Shown here in pieces: positions 10,222 through 22,000 of a stretch of DNA of 60,000 nucleotides; position 1 is the first letter of the stretch, and each line of letters starts with the position of its first letter. Location: the NCBI GenBank assembly GCA_002633005.1, contig NMRA01000001.1, positions 2,920,997 to 2,980,996 of the forward strand, given 5' to 3'. The DNA is from Phoronis australis. Lineage: Eukaryota > Phoronida > Phoronidae. A program made the position numbers and the translations under genes. The notes under the pieces were generated by a model that saw nothing but the letters and a program-made list of their open reading frames with translations, was not told the DNA's origin and made no database searches.

Positions 10222-12319
10222 ATTACGACTTGAGCGAGGAGCTCGTCGGTGAAAACTATCCTTATGCTAGACGTCGACTATTGTGGGAACGTCAATTTAG
10301 TAAGGACAACACACTCGTGCCAACTGGTGAACGATTTTCCGCCGAAGCCTTGAGAGACAAACTTTCCACATATGTCACTGCGCAAGATAGGGAAAAACTT
10401 CGCAAACTAAACAGAGCAAAATTACAAAGCACGTTCCCTAGACTGGCTACGGTAGATCCACGCGTATCGTTTGTAGTGCCACAAAGTGCGGAGACGACAA
10501 ATCGCCGTCTAACCAAGCGATCGGTCGCCGCCTTTGCAAAGACTGGTAACAAGAGAAGGGATATCCGACGGAAAGCGCGTCAGGCCATCAGACGATTGCA
10601 TAAGAGATGGGATGTGATGCTCAGCAGAGGTCGCAAACTTAACATTTACACTCTTCCTTTTCCAAAACAGCCTGTAACTCCAGCACATTTGATATATTTT
10701 ACCAAACCTGACACTGGAGTGGGAAAAGATTATGAGGTTCGCTTGTTTTTACTGTTATACTAAATTTCATTGAGCTGGAATATTGCACACGGTATATTAC
10801 CGACTTGTTTTCAATGTTTCTCAAAACTGACAGAAACATTAATTTATTTATTTACTTTTTCTGTTTGGTGTACGTGTACTTTCCATCGCTTGTCGTTATT
10901 TTGAGTCTCCGTCTCGGGGGGGCACCTGCAGGCTGCGCTTGGAGGTCGTCTAACTCCTCCACCTGGTGACTATCACGTGTTAGGTCACGTGACAGGTAAC
11001 TCGTAACCGCTGTTTAACTCTGGATTAATACTTATGATTTCGATCGATTCTTGGATTTTGCGATTTCACTCGACCACTAATGCCTTGCCAGCAGAAACAA
11101 ATAACTAAATCCTCGTTTATTTGTAGAACAGTTATTTTTTTTGGTTTGTCGACAGAGGTCGCGAACTCTTGACACCCCATAGGTGCGGTTACGGGTTTTG
11201 GCGAGATAATGAGAGTTTTATTTCTAACGGTGAACTGTTAATCGGTGTTGAGTAACATGCGTGAAGTGAACAGGGATATACGTTTTTGAAGCGTTCTGTG
11301 ACAAATTCGTTTTTTACGAGAATATTTTTCATCCATGATACCTGCCGAGAATTTCATAATCTGAGCCCTGGGTAGCTGGAAGGAAAACTAGGCAGGCAGG
11401 AACAAGCCAAAACACAAACAGGGTGCTAACTTTTCGGAAACTGGTCGGCGCGCTTATGAAAACTAAAACGAACAACATCCGCGTCATAGGCAATGGAGCT
11501 ACGCAAGGGCAGAAGCGAATTCTTATTTCACCTTAGGGTACCGAAGGAGAAAAACACAGGGGTCCCTTGAAAGATTTATCAAGATGGAAGAGGGGGTGAA
11601 TATTCACTGAAATCGTTGGCTTGATAATTGTGGCAACCTAGGGTTGAAAGTTGTAAGGATTAGATAGCTACTCAAATTACAAGGCCCCCTCAGACTTTTT
11701 ACAGCTCAGGGGCACCGGGATAATGCGCTAGGGAGACTTAAATAAACAATTCAATTGGGTCCCTCAAGAGTATTTCTAAAGGGCGTATTAGTTTTGGAAA
11801 TTCCCTGTACTTTGACACATTTCCATGTTGTAGGTGATTGACATGTTGCAGGTGATTGACATGTTGCAGGTGATTGACATGTTGTAGGTGATTGACATGT
11901 TGCAGGTGATTGACATGTTGCAGGTGATTGACATGTTGTAGGTGATTGACATGTTGTAGGTGATTGACATGTTGTAGGTGATTGACATGTTGTAGGTGAT
12001 TGACATGTTGTAGGTGATTGACATGTTGTAGGTGATTGACATGTCGATGGACACGGAGCGAGACCGAACCTGGTTCCCCCGACAGATCCTGTTAATGATC
12101 ACTGTCATCGTCGTCATCATCCTTTTCGTTGTGTGCGGATGTGTATGCAAAATATGGTGCTATCCCAAGGTAGCGGCAGTTTATGATAATCACTTGCAGA
12201 AAGCGAAAGATTTCGTGCAAGCCGACAGAACCACTGTTTTCGACTTCGGCGAGGGCGAAGATTCCATCTTTGGCGACCTCCAAGGCCCAAACGTGCCACT
12301 TACGAAGGATATGGAATAA
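10222..12319 (+). CDS. Single-pass membrane protein of unknown family, last two exons
   Basis: Exon 10222-10736 opens after an acceptor (CGTTGACAG). It encodes about 171 residues beginning YDLSEELVGENYPYARRR, with a very basic middle (KRSVAAFAKTGNKRRDIRRK) and the segment PAHLIYFTKPDTG. The donor is uncertain: GAG|GTTCGC at 10736, or GGA|GTGGGA at 10718; both are phase 0. The last exon, 12032-12319, follows an AG at 12030-12031. It encodes a transmembrane helix (ILLMITVIVVIILFVVCGCV), a Cys-containing juxtamembrane turn (CKIWCYP) and an acidic tail of about 50 residues ending PLTKDME. A polyadenylation signal follows at 12368. The basic segment then membrane helix gives an N-out topology only if an upstream signal peptide exists; none was found. 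I do not recognise the family. The PAHLIYFTK segment faintly recalls the juxtamembrane part of KIAA1549-like proteins, but too weakly to name it. Confidence 0.6.
11824..12039. repeat. 18-bp minisatellite, 12 copies, ending at an exon boundary
   Basis: The unit is CATGTTGYAGGTGATTGA, with Y (T or C) as the main variable base. The order of Y is T C C T C C followed by six T. Each unit contains a TTGYAG|G that resembles a splice acceptor. The last one serves the final exon of the membrane-protein gene. The antisense frame gives a repeated MSITYN/MSITCN peptide that is almost certainly not translated. Confidence 0.95.
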
Positions 12320-12367
12320 ACTAATGTTTTGCCTTTATTATTTTTTTAATTATATCGTAAGTTACTC

Positions 12368-12373
12368 AATAAA
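12368..12373 (+). terminator. Polyadenylation signal AATAAA
   Basis: AATAAA lies 49 bp after the stop codon of the membrane-protein gene, the usual arrangement for a short 3' UTR. Confidence 0.6.
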
Positions 12374-12399
12374 TCCTTTCGTTCGTGTTTCGTAGTTTA

Positions 12400-14390
12400 T
12401 TATTTTCAAAGGATAGCGAATAAACTACGGAAATTTTCGTGAGACAAGTTTAACATTTTTTAAAGACCATCAAAAAGATATCAGAATGAGTGGGAGAAGA
12501 ACTGTCGTGTCGGTCTAAATCACAGGATTGCTTTGAGTTTTAGAAGGAATTTAGTCGAAGAGCTCAACAGTTGTCATCTGGATTCTGACGTTCTGTACAA
12601 ACCACTTGGCGTCTGATATGTTTCTGTCTGTCAGCATTGACGTCTGACGATGGTTTAACAGGATACTAAATCCGGTTTTAATGATTTCAACCAATCCTCG
12701 TTCTGTCACCTTCTAATGCATCATTGGCTTCAATCTCGAAACATATAAACAGGAATCTACTAAAAACTCATACCTCCAATTTCCCAATTTGGACATTATG
12801 ATCCTTGATGGGCGGTCTTTTCCCACAGTTGCCGTATAATTCGCTAAAATCGAAGGTCACGCTTGCCCGTTTAACAGATTTTGAAGGGGAGTTTTCAAAT
12901 TACACTTCAAACTTTTGAGAGTTTTCGAGGGTTTTAGAGAACTGGAAGGGAAAGTCGTATTTTAGTATCTGTTATTAGGCCAAAACCGGGTTTGTATTTT
13001 TAACCGAAACATTTGTATTTAAAGGACTTATAAATCACTCCATGAACTTGGCAATCCTCCAATAGGTACGTGTCACAGTTCCCACCGTCACACCCAAAAG
13101 ATGTGTTTGCAAAGGTTAAAACGTTCACTGACTTTCAGTACTTATCATTTGCGTGAACTTTTAGCGCGCACACGTCGAGAGTGCTTACAAGCAGTTTGCA
13201 TACGCATTGATACAACCAAATGAGATTTGTCGATTGTTTTGCACCAGAAACAACATTTTGTGACTGCACAACATGACATCCTTCCCAAAGTGTAGTAGAT
13301 TGTCTCTCTGTAAATTCAGAGCATGTCTTGGAATTTTTTTTTCAAAATCTGTCCTTTTAGGTAGGCCCCTAACAGACTAGTAACTAACTGACCGAACGAG
13401 TGATCGTCATACGCTCGAAAGCCCAAGGATAACCTCCCTCTATGATTTAGCGTATGTAATCATATAATAATAAAATTATCGACTTTTTCACCCGGTCATA
13501 TGGTGATAAGTACCACGGATCCACCTTGTTCTTGATCACATTTTTGGGACCTGAAAGACATATTGACCTCGGTGAAAGCCAACAACATTCTGTTCTGGGT
13601 GGCTTCCAACTTTCGCGGTCGGGCACTCATGATCCAAGATACACGCTGACATCACGCATTACTAATTGGCTCACTTGAACAATCATTTTGGCGTCATGCT
13701 ACCTCAAATTAACATAGGTTGCACGAAACTCGCGAAAGCGCAAAAAGTCACAGAGGTCTTAGCAAAGCATGTGAGCACTTGCTAGTGTTTTGCGTCTACG
13801 AATCGCAATCCGCAGTCTCTTGAATCGTCTGTTTAAATAATGTGACCAGTTCTCTACTAAGATCATAATCAGGGTGTAACATGACAATCGAAGTTATTTC
13901 AAAATGAATAATCAAAACAACTCTGAGCATGCCATTAATAACTTGAAGATAAACAACATGTGTACCAGTCAGCCCCTAAGCAACGCGACATCTCTGGAAG
14001 GAATGAGACTAAGATTGGACTATCGGAGTCAGATGTAGGCCTATACACGCTTCGGGCTGGAAGTTCTTGGCGCTCATTGGCCAAGACTGACGACACGTGA
14101 AGTTAACCAGGGCGCCACATGGGTTAAGGTCGGCCGTTGCCAACCAAAATCATCTCCGGTCACAGGTGAGGTCAAATATTTGATCCCACTACAAACGATC
14201 TCCGTGTTACCAAGTTGTTTACAAACTAAAATCATTACGTCACAGTCCGGATATGGTTTTGAGGGCGTAGCCAAAGTCTGTTGGCTTCGTTTAGGCTATA
14301 AGTATGTAAATTTACAAACCAGTCTATGATTTGGGATTCTTTCGATGGCTCTAAAACACGCTTAAAGTGTTCACTACAGTTCAAGTACGC
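12400..14390. other. Intergenic interval with no recognised feature
   Basis: Noncoding sequence between the membrane-protein gene and the first Reeler gene. No repeat family or exon was recognised. Promoter elements of the Reeler gene probably lie at the right end but cannot be pinned down by eye. Confidence 0.4.
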
Positions 14391-14392
14391 TT

Positions 14393-16053
14393 ATGGACAG
14401 AGAAGACATTTCGTGTCTAATTTTTCTTGTGGTCATCTTGTCACGTTTCGGAGGTGTTTTTTCATACCCACAAGGGGCCCCAACAGATGCCTGTACCAAG
14501 GCACTATATCCGAAACACAATGTTCCGTTTAATCGAGCTTCCCATTCGTACGTAATCAACGTTTTCAAAGATGGCACCAGGGACAAAGTGGATCACTACA
14601 CACCGGGTGAACCTGTATTGGGTAGGTGTTCGCTTTATTTGATTTCCAATTTCGTAACCTTTGTCAAGAGATCTAGCACGTGTTGTTTACCTTTATGTTC
14701 GACATGTGATCTTGAAAATAATGCGTCCCAATCTCTCTTATCGGTAGAAGTGCCTGTGGTCTTGATAATTCCTCCTCACACTAAACATTGGGATCACAGA
14801 TCGTACGCCTTGGACATGATAATAGAAATATGCGATATTGCAACAAGATGGGGCTAAGTAAACATTGGTAATATGCACAATTTCATATTCCAGTGTCAAT
14901 ATCAGGAGGGAATCTGAAAGGTGTCTTGATAATGCCGATAAAAAATGGCAAGACTGGAGACTTCGCAGACGGCACGTGGGACTTTCAGGACACTAAAAGT
15001 TTTCACTCTGTAACTTGTGGAAATGGCAAAGCACGCGGAATGACTCACAGTCACTCGAACGTGAAAAAGGATGGAGAAGTTATCGGGAGGTGGACGCCTT
15101 CTTTATCTCTCAGAGGTTCAATAAAATTTCAGTGAGTTTTTCTCGAGTATCATCATCGCAAAACTAAACGACATCTGCTTATTAACGTAGTAATTCTAAT
15201 ATTTAACAAATAATCTAGACTGGGGCCATATGGCCCAGGCTGCGTTCCGTGGACGTTAGAAATTCGCGAAAATGCAAGATCACGCAATTCTCCGAGAGGT
15301 ACTGCAATGGATTACAAACAAAGCACATTATCTTTCTCGCGAGTGTCTTGGAATGCACCCCCCCCCCCAAATAACTCAAGTGTTTCTGTTATGGCATCGT
15401 TAATGTGAATTATTAACCATTCGAGTTCAACCTTTAGTTATGTATTGTATGAGTCTATTTCTACAAAACGCTACCTGGATGTCCATTAGGAATTACAGTC
15501 GATGTTTGCTGTTTTGCTAGGATGCAAATTGTTTTGAATATCGAATTATTCTATGCATGTTTCTGTTTACTCAATAATTTTTCGCAGGTCAACAATTGTC
15601 GTCACTAAGGAAAACTTCTTCATTGGGATATTCACAGATTTTCTCTCCCAGAAAGAACCTCCGCCTAACGTGCCCGAAACAACAACTCCTACCTCAGAAA
15701 TCTCTCAACTGTCGACTTTGCGACCACAAGTCAGTACCTCGAATGAAGATGTTCTCTTGCTAACGTCGCGAGTTCAAACACTAAAGACCACCATTAAAGT
15801 ATTAACTTCACCACAGTCAGGTGAGGGAAATACTCAGCCGACGAGATCATCATGTGTCACGTCGCGTCAAGCAAATGAGATTACAGTCACAGAAAAGGGG
15901 AATGCGCAAGGTTTTGGGGAAGATACGCAATCAACAATGTCCTCTACACGAAAATCAGAAATGTTAAGCAACAAATCGTCCATTGTCACCGTTTCATTTC
16001 CGGTAGCCATTTCATTGTCTCTGCTAGGACTTGTTGGGACTGTAATAAAATGA
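14393..16053 (+). CDS. GPI-type Reeler-domain protein 1 (complete, three exons)
   Basis: Exons 14393-14621, 14894-15131 and 15588-16053 join with phases 1 and 2 (G|GTAGGT to TTCCAG; CA|GTGAGT to TCGCAG) into a 310-residue protein. Residues 1-24 are a signal peptide. The Reeler domain starts at YPQGAPTDACTKAL and continues with HYTPGEPVLVSISGG, LKGVLIMP, FADGTW, HSVTCGNG, MTHSHSN and GRWTPS, then SIKFQSTIVVTKENFF. The two conserved domain cysteines are present. After it come about 120 Ser/Thr-rich residues, a likely O-glycosylated stalk. The end is a hydrophobic stretch (VSFPVAISLSLLGLVGTVIK) without a cytoplasmic tail, which is GPI-signal-like. Reeler domains occur in reelin, ferric-chelate reductase-like proteins and small secreted insect immune proteins; the function here is unknown. 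Introns are short (272 and 456 bp). The last exon extends well past the apparent ORF start, because the splice falls inside the frame. Confidence 0.9.
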
Positions 16054-18620
16054 CCGTGGTAGGGATAAGGGGTTACGGAACCTTGGTACAGTTGTCACAT
16101 TCATATCTGAGTAATACACCACACCACAAGAATCAAATTCATTTGAATTGAAATAAGTTAGATGGTTATCTGTTCTTTGAGTTACCACTCGCCTGGTTTG
16201 ACGCACCTGTCGGAAGACATTTTATCCAACCTTTTGACGTACAGCAGCAATAATTGCTTACACGATTCTTGTTAGTTTTGGATAACACGAAACAAGAGTT
16301 TAACTGGAGCACTTAGTCTAACTACAAATCGAACAATTATTGAGTTACAGGATTGCTTGTCGACAATTTCTTTAATTAAGGTGCGTATTCGATATGTTGT
16401 AATTCTTGGTATTTGTTTATACGTGTGCAGTGTGTATAAACAGAGCCGTAGAAATGTGAATATTTAGGGGGTACAAATTGATTCAGCTTCTCTAAAATTT
16501 TGCCTCCAAGGGAATACGAATTTCAGATATCCCCTGTTGCCACCACTTCCGCCCTCCTGGCCGTCACCAATTTCGTACCCCCGCCATGGGCAAGCGGACT
16601 TTGCTGTTGGGAGGGGAGGGGCAGGAGAACCCGGGAAGGCACTCACAAAAAACTAAGTACCCGTGCTCAACACAATTTCACAAGAAAGGTAAATTATTAG
16701 ATATGAAGACATTACGCGCTTGGGTTCAGGGAGTTTAGGGAATGACTTTGACCTCAAGGGGCGGGGAATAGTATTTCTCGATGAAACTCATTTTTTTGGG
16801 TTGCCAAAAAATGTACACTGCCAAAATCACAAGTAGATGGTAAAAAGTAAGAAACTTTTACCGTTGATTGTGAAATCCGGAGAAATATTGGGATAAAGAA
16901 TATAACCTTGAAATTGAGAAGACGGACCATAGTCTCGAAAACTTCTTCGTCTACTAAAGAGAGTGAAAATGAGACCTAAGGTCACGATTCACTTTTGTTA
17001 CTGTCGAGTTTGGGAAATTTCACTTGATTAGCTAGTCATGCTTCAAAGGTGCACCTTTACTTGAAATAGTGCGGTTCTGTGGTCCCTGTGCCTTTTTCAG
17101 AATCCCTTGGTGGAACACGGACGCTCGAGTTTCGGTGGCTGCCCACCCTCACTCGGGGTAGTAAATGATATTAAACTTAGCGAATATTCAATAACCTCCC
17201 CATTTCCTATTAAAGTGAATTTTGGTTCATTCCAATGACAGTCTGTTACAGTTTATGAATTAAACTTGCACTCCAAAAATCTCTGAAACCTTTGTTTACG
17301 ACTGCCAGTACATGTGCTTTGAGCACATTTTATTATCCCCCCTGATCGAGACGTGTGAGTATCCTATTGGCTACCAACCCTCTCTTCACACATATTGCTT
17401 TTCTAATAACCATCTTCAAACGAAATAGTGTTCTTGAAATTATTTATCGTTATGAACCATCGGGAATATCGTCGTCGCGTGATTCACAAACAGTTGTTTT
17501 CGAATTCTTTAACCTTCAATCCTCCGGGGGGTCAAACTCACAGTTTTGGTTGCTTGAGTCACGTGCCTTGACAATCATATGATGCTGCTCGTCACACGTT
17601 CTGTAGTATTCTCGACCATTTTGGAATTTTATCTGCACGTAAATGTACTTCATTTCAAAACTATTTGGCAGCATCCCCTCCCGTAGACAAAATGTCGAGC
17701 GAATATCGTAGGAAGCTATTGACCCTGAACATTGTTGTGTTCACTTCGTGAGTAGTCGACAATGCCGGATAAAAGGGCAGTTGACCTGGGCCCTCCAACA
17801 AGAGAGGACTCTGTCTGAAAGGGTTTCCTTGATATGAACGATTAAACTTTTGAAAAACTGGAAACGAATGACAACTAAATTCATCATCGGGTGACCCTAC
17901 AAAAAGTAATCTTTACCATAAAAGATTGCACGATTTCAGGAAGCAGGAAGAGATTCATAATTCTTTGGTTGGGGCCTCCCTCCGCTCGTGGGAAATGATA
18001 CAAATTAAAAAACAAAGGAAAAGGTTGGATATGGAACATTTATGGGAGTAAACGCACACAATTTATCGCCACAAATGTCTTGCGAGCGTCTTGGGTAGTG
18101 AAACACGCCTACGTATAACTGCACTTACATGTATTCGGCAGGTAGCCACGTCAAACCCCTGAGGCTCGCTTCAGACGCCAAGCACGCAGTCAGCTTTGTG
18201 TAAACCAATACAGTCTGTTGTCTAATTGTATTGAATTCATAACTGAGATGACTTGCCCATTTGGTGTTTAAATTCGCTAGTCCTTAGTAGAAACTCGTCT
18301 AGCGAGAACCTTGACACCAAAGCGTCGTCACCTAGCGGATAAAAGTCTTTCTGCTTTCACTAAGTAGTTATTCTTCATTAGAATCAACTCGTGGATATCA
18401 TATTGCCTGTCCATGAAATATGAAACAAAATTGGTGATATTCAGGTAAGTATCACGACGCACCAAGAACACCGAGTTTTTTCCAATGCTGCGTACAGGTA
18501 TTCGGGCTAAATGTAAATAGGCCCCCGGTGAACTGTTATGCGTGGTGATGGGTTGAAAGCGAACATGCCTTAATAAAAATTGTAAATGTCCAACCTTTTT
18601 CAAGTTAGTTACCACTATGT
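16054..18620. other. Intergenic interval
   Basis: It holds the 3' flank of Reeler gene 1 and the 3' flank of the LAMP gene on the opposite strand. No clear AATAAA follows the Reeler stop. A 95-codon minus-strand frame at 18328-18615 has no recognisable domain. It lies just beyond the LAMP polyadenylation signal. Confidence 0.4.
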
Positions 18621-18626
18621 TTTATT
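18621..18626 (-). terminator. Candidate polyadenylation signal for the LAMP-like gene
   Basis: AATAAA on the minus strand, about 430 bp downstream of the LAMP stop codon. It is a plausible 3' end, but not the only AT-rich candidate. Confidence 0.4.
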
Positions 18627-19052
18627 TTGTCCACAAACTAATGATAATCACGTTGGTGGCAACAAGAAACGATTATCACCATGAACATGCCGCCTCTAGG
18701 TGGGATGAACTCTTCGGTTCTTAGCTTTACTTTGATATTTTAGACCTAAATACTTTCAGTACCGACTTTCTCCTCGGGCCGGTTTCGTATCTTCTATATC
18801 TACCATTCGCCCAAGGTGACAACGTAACAACCGACATGAGATCTAGAGTTGACTGCCTCCATTCTTACGTGGTTTTGAAGAGGTGTAAGTACGTCACTGC
18901 CTTTTCCCAAATTGAGGAGACTTATCTGGCTCCTCGTCATGTGTTGTCCTGCGTTGACCAACGTCAGCGAAATTTCCTGCGTCAACGCAAGACTGGCACT
19001 GGGTGGCACTACTATCGCATGGCGGATGCGCGTATTGTGTGGTAGAATGCAG

Positions 19053-22000
19053 TTATTCAATGGCTCGGTACGGTATCTTGTTAGTCCTTTTGCTGATTAT
19101 GTAAGCAATCACGACAAGGACGATAATTCCAGCGAAGCTTCCGGCCACCACAATCGGTACCAAACTTCGAGATTTTAATTTTTCCTCCTCCTTTTGCCGG
19201 TCCAGATCACACTCGAACACTGTAAACGAAACGACAAATAAGTCTTCAACTTAAAGTTACAAACGGTTTACTGATGATATGAAAAATGAATGTATCATGG
19301 ACGGAAGAACTTACGTTTCTGTGTTATCTATACGCACACTGCACGTTTCCATGAACTAAAGTCACGGTTTCTGTTGCATCGGTTAATATTTTTTTTGTTT
19401 TATTCTAATCCATTCCACTCCATTCTATCCATTTATACTTATCACTTTCTCCTCTCTTCTGTCTTAATGAAGTCAGTCACCGCGACGATCACGCACAAAG
19501 TTAATCGAATCAGTTTTTAATCGTCTGTTATGTTGTAACTTATCATCAGCTGACGTGTAAGTAGTAAAGCAATTAAATTGGTCATGAAGTATGAAAACGA
19601 CTGTAAGAATATAAGGCCATACCCAATGAAAACTACTTGTCCTGATTCATCATTTTAACGTAGTAATTTTACGCTCACCAATGCCATTATGATTTACAAC
19701 AAATGCTAAAGTTTACTATATAATAAACTTCGGGCATAGTCATTGCTTAATTCTAATTAAAGTGTAATAAACAGATTTCCAAAAAGCGTGGGAAATTACC
19801 ACGTTATTTCCTATTACATCACAAAAAGTTCACAATGTGTCGGCTGGTAGTGACAGATGGTAGCACTGCATTTTTTCGATGGCAAATTCTTCCGATAACG
19901 AAGTTGTTTCATCGCCATATCGGGACACACTTATTCAAAATGTTTTCACTTGCACTGTCTGATTTGCCCGATATCTCCGTATGTGATACGCAATCAGCGA
20001 AGTCCATCACGGGCATCTGGGAAGATAAATCTTATCTATTTCCAGCCTATCATCCGGGTTGCAACACAAAGCAAGTATTATTTATTTAATCAAAACGATG
20101 GGTTATTGGTGATATAGTTTTACTGTCAATGTCATCTAATTGTTTCCATTCACTTGACTACTACAGAAATTCTTTTGGCTGGTTGCACATGAACTAGAAC
20201 AAGCAGTGAATACTTTAGAAGTAGGACTTTGAAGCACTATTTACACTACCGTATACAATTCGCAAGCTTTCGCAAGCTCCGCCCCTTGCGAAATGTCGAC
20301 AAACAAACAATAAATTTTACCCGGCAACGGTTTTTGTCGGGTAGAATGGCGGCTTGGAAACGAAGGTGTGTCAAGAATGCTGCGTTCTGATTGGTCAGTT
20401 GAGAAGTCACTCAAAGTCCTAGCGATAGGTCAGTTGTCGAATGGAATGCTATGAATGGACCATGTGACGTATGAACAATACTGTAGTGAGGTGAACCACT
20501 CCCCCAAATAGCATCAATCCTTCACGATACCTTCCGTACAACGTAGACAGTCACGACCACCTGTCCCATACGATAAGCGGTTCGTGGAGACAAGGTTGAG
20601 TAACATATAGCGACAAGGTAAGATTAAGGTAAAAAGCACTTGCTTTGGAATAAATCGATTTTTCAGCGGAGGCACTAAGCCGCAGAACCAATCATACTAT
20701 TCCACCTCATGGTTCCGAATCACTTTGTACCAGATTAAGAACGTTAATTTGCCATATCACTTTGAACCTCTTTCTTGAGTGGCGGCAATGTATATGGGTT
20801 TGTGATTTGGCTTGAATTCAAGCTGGAACTGTTTTGTTAACCAGAACTTACATGTCCCCCAGTCGACTGTCGAATCCACGCTAAACGGCCGCATTTTTGC
20901 GTCCGACACTGTCATTATTACATTGTCTGAACTATCCGTAGACGACGTTAGGTTGACATTTTGTGGCTCAGAGCATTTGTAGGTCTGCAGTACTGGTGTG
21001 GCAAAAAGAGACATGCCATCCTTCGATACAACACTATGAATTCCATCTGAAACAAAAGGAACGAAGATTAGGCAAAAACTGACGTCAATATGTACGTCAA
21101 ATGCTTGCAGTGCAAAATTTTGCCAAACAATATGATGAGAACTATACTCCACGATCCGCTAAAAGTTGTTGAAACGAAACGACTTTCAACTTTCGTGTGA
21201 CGTCGTATGCAAGCTTGCGCTTGTTGGTGTAACCACAGACGAAGGAAACCATATTGGAGTAAGTCGAACAAGGCAATATTTCGGGTAAAACGACCGTGTC
21301 GTACATGATGGGTTTATGAGGTATCGGTATGTTTAAACAGCTAATACAATTTTAAATGTCTCAAAAGGTTCAAGGCTTTTCTGTCTAAGTGCTGCCGTTT
21401 CCTTGTTATTGTTTTCGCACTCGAGTGTCAATAACGTATATTACAGTAACGTGTAGTGCCCTGAACTGAGAAGAGGGGAACAGAGTAATGTAAAATAAGA
21501 AGAACTCATGAAACATACGCTTTAGTCATTTTATCTTCAGAAACTTTCTATTTGATGTAATCCTTGAAACTCCTGTCACCTTCAACCATTGATGTCAGGG
21601 TAGAAATCCTTATTAAGAAAGTCTGCTTGCACTAAAAGACACAGTTTCTCATCCAAAAATAAAGTGCAAACATAGCGCAGTCTAACTAAAACCATTCATC
21701 AAATGTGTAAGTACCCCATTGTGAGGATTTCCATTGTCTTACCATGCAATATCTTGTCAAAAACTACATCATTCTGTTTGACGTTATAAGACAGGCGAAC
21801 GAATGTTGCTTCCCAATATGGCTCTCCCAACATGGGGACGTTCAGACTTTCTTCCGCGGCCTCTAGCGGTGAATGGTCGTGGTGCTGTCAACGATATGAA
21901 AGAACGATAGTTGATAGAGTCTAGCATACACCAGGCGTACGACCTTGAGATGTTTGTAAAATCTATACCACATATTTGTCCTCTAAATGTAAAAGCCTCT

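Noticed and set aside
11788-12150. 120-codon minus-strand ORF with repeated MSITYN/MSITCN hexapeptides
   Set aside because: It is the antisense reading of the 18-bp minisatellite; no gene features around it.
10600-12319. Assignment of the membrane protein to the KIAA1549 family
   Set aside because: Only a short stretch (PAHLIYFTK) is reminiscent, and the long cytoplasmic domain of that family is absent.
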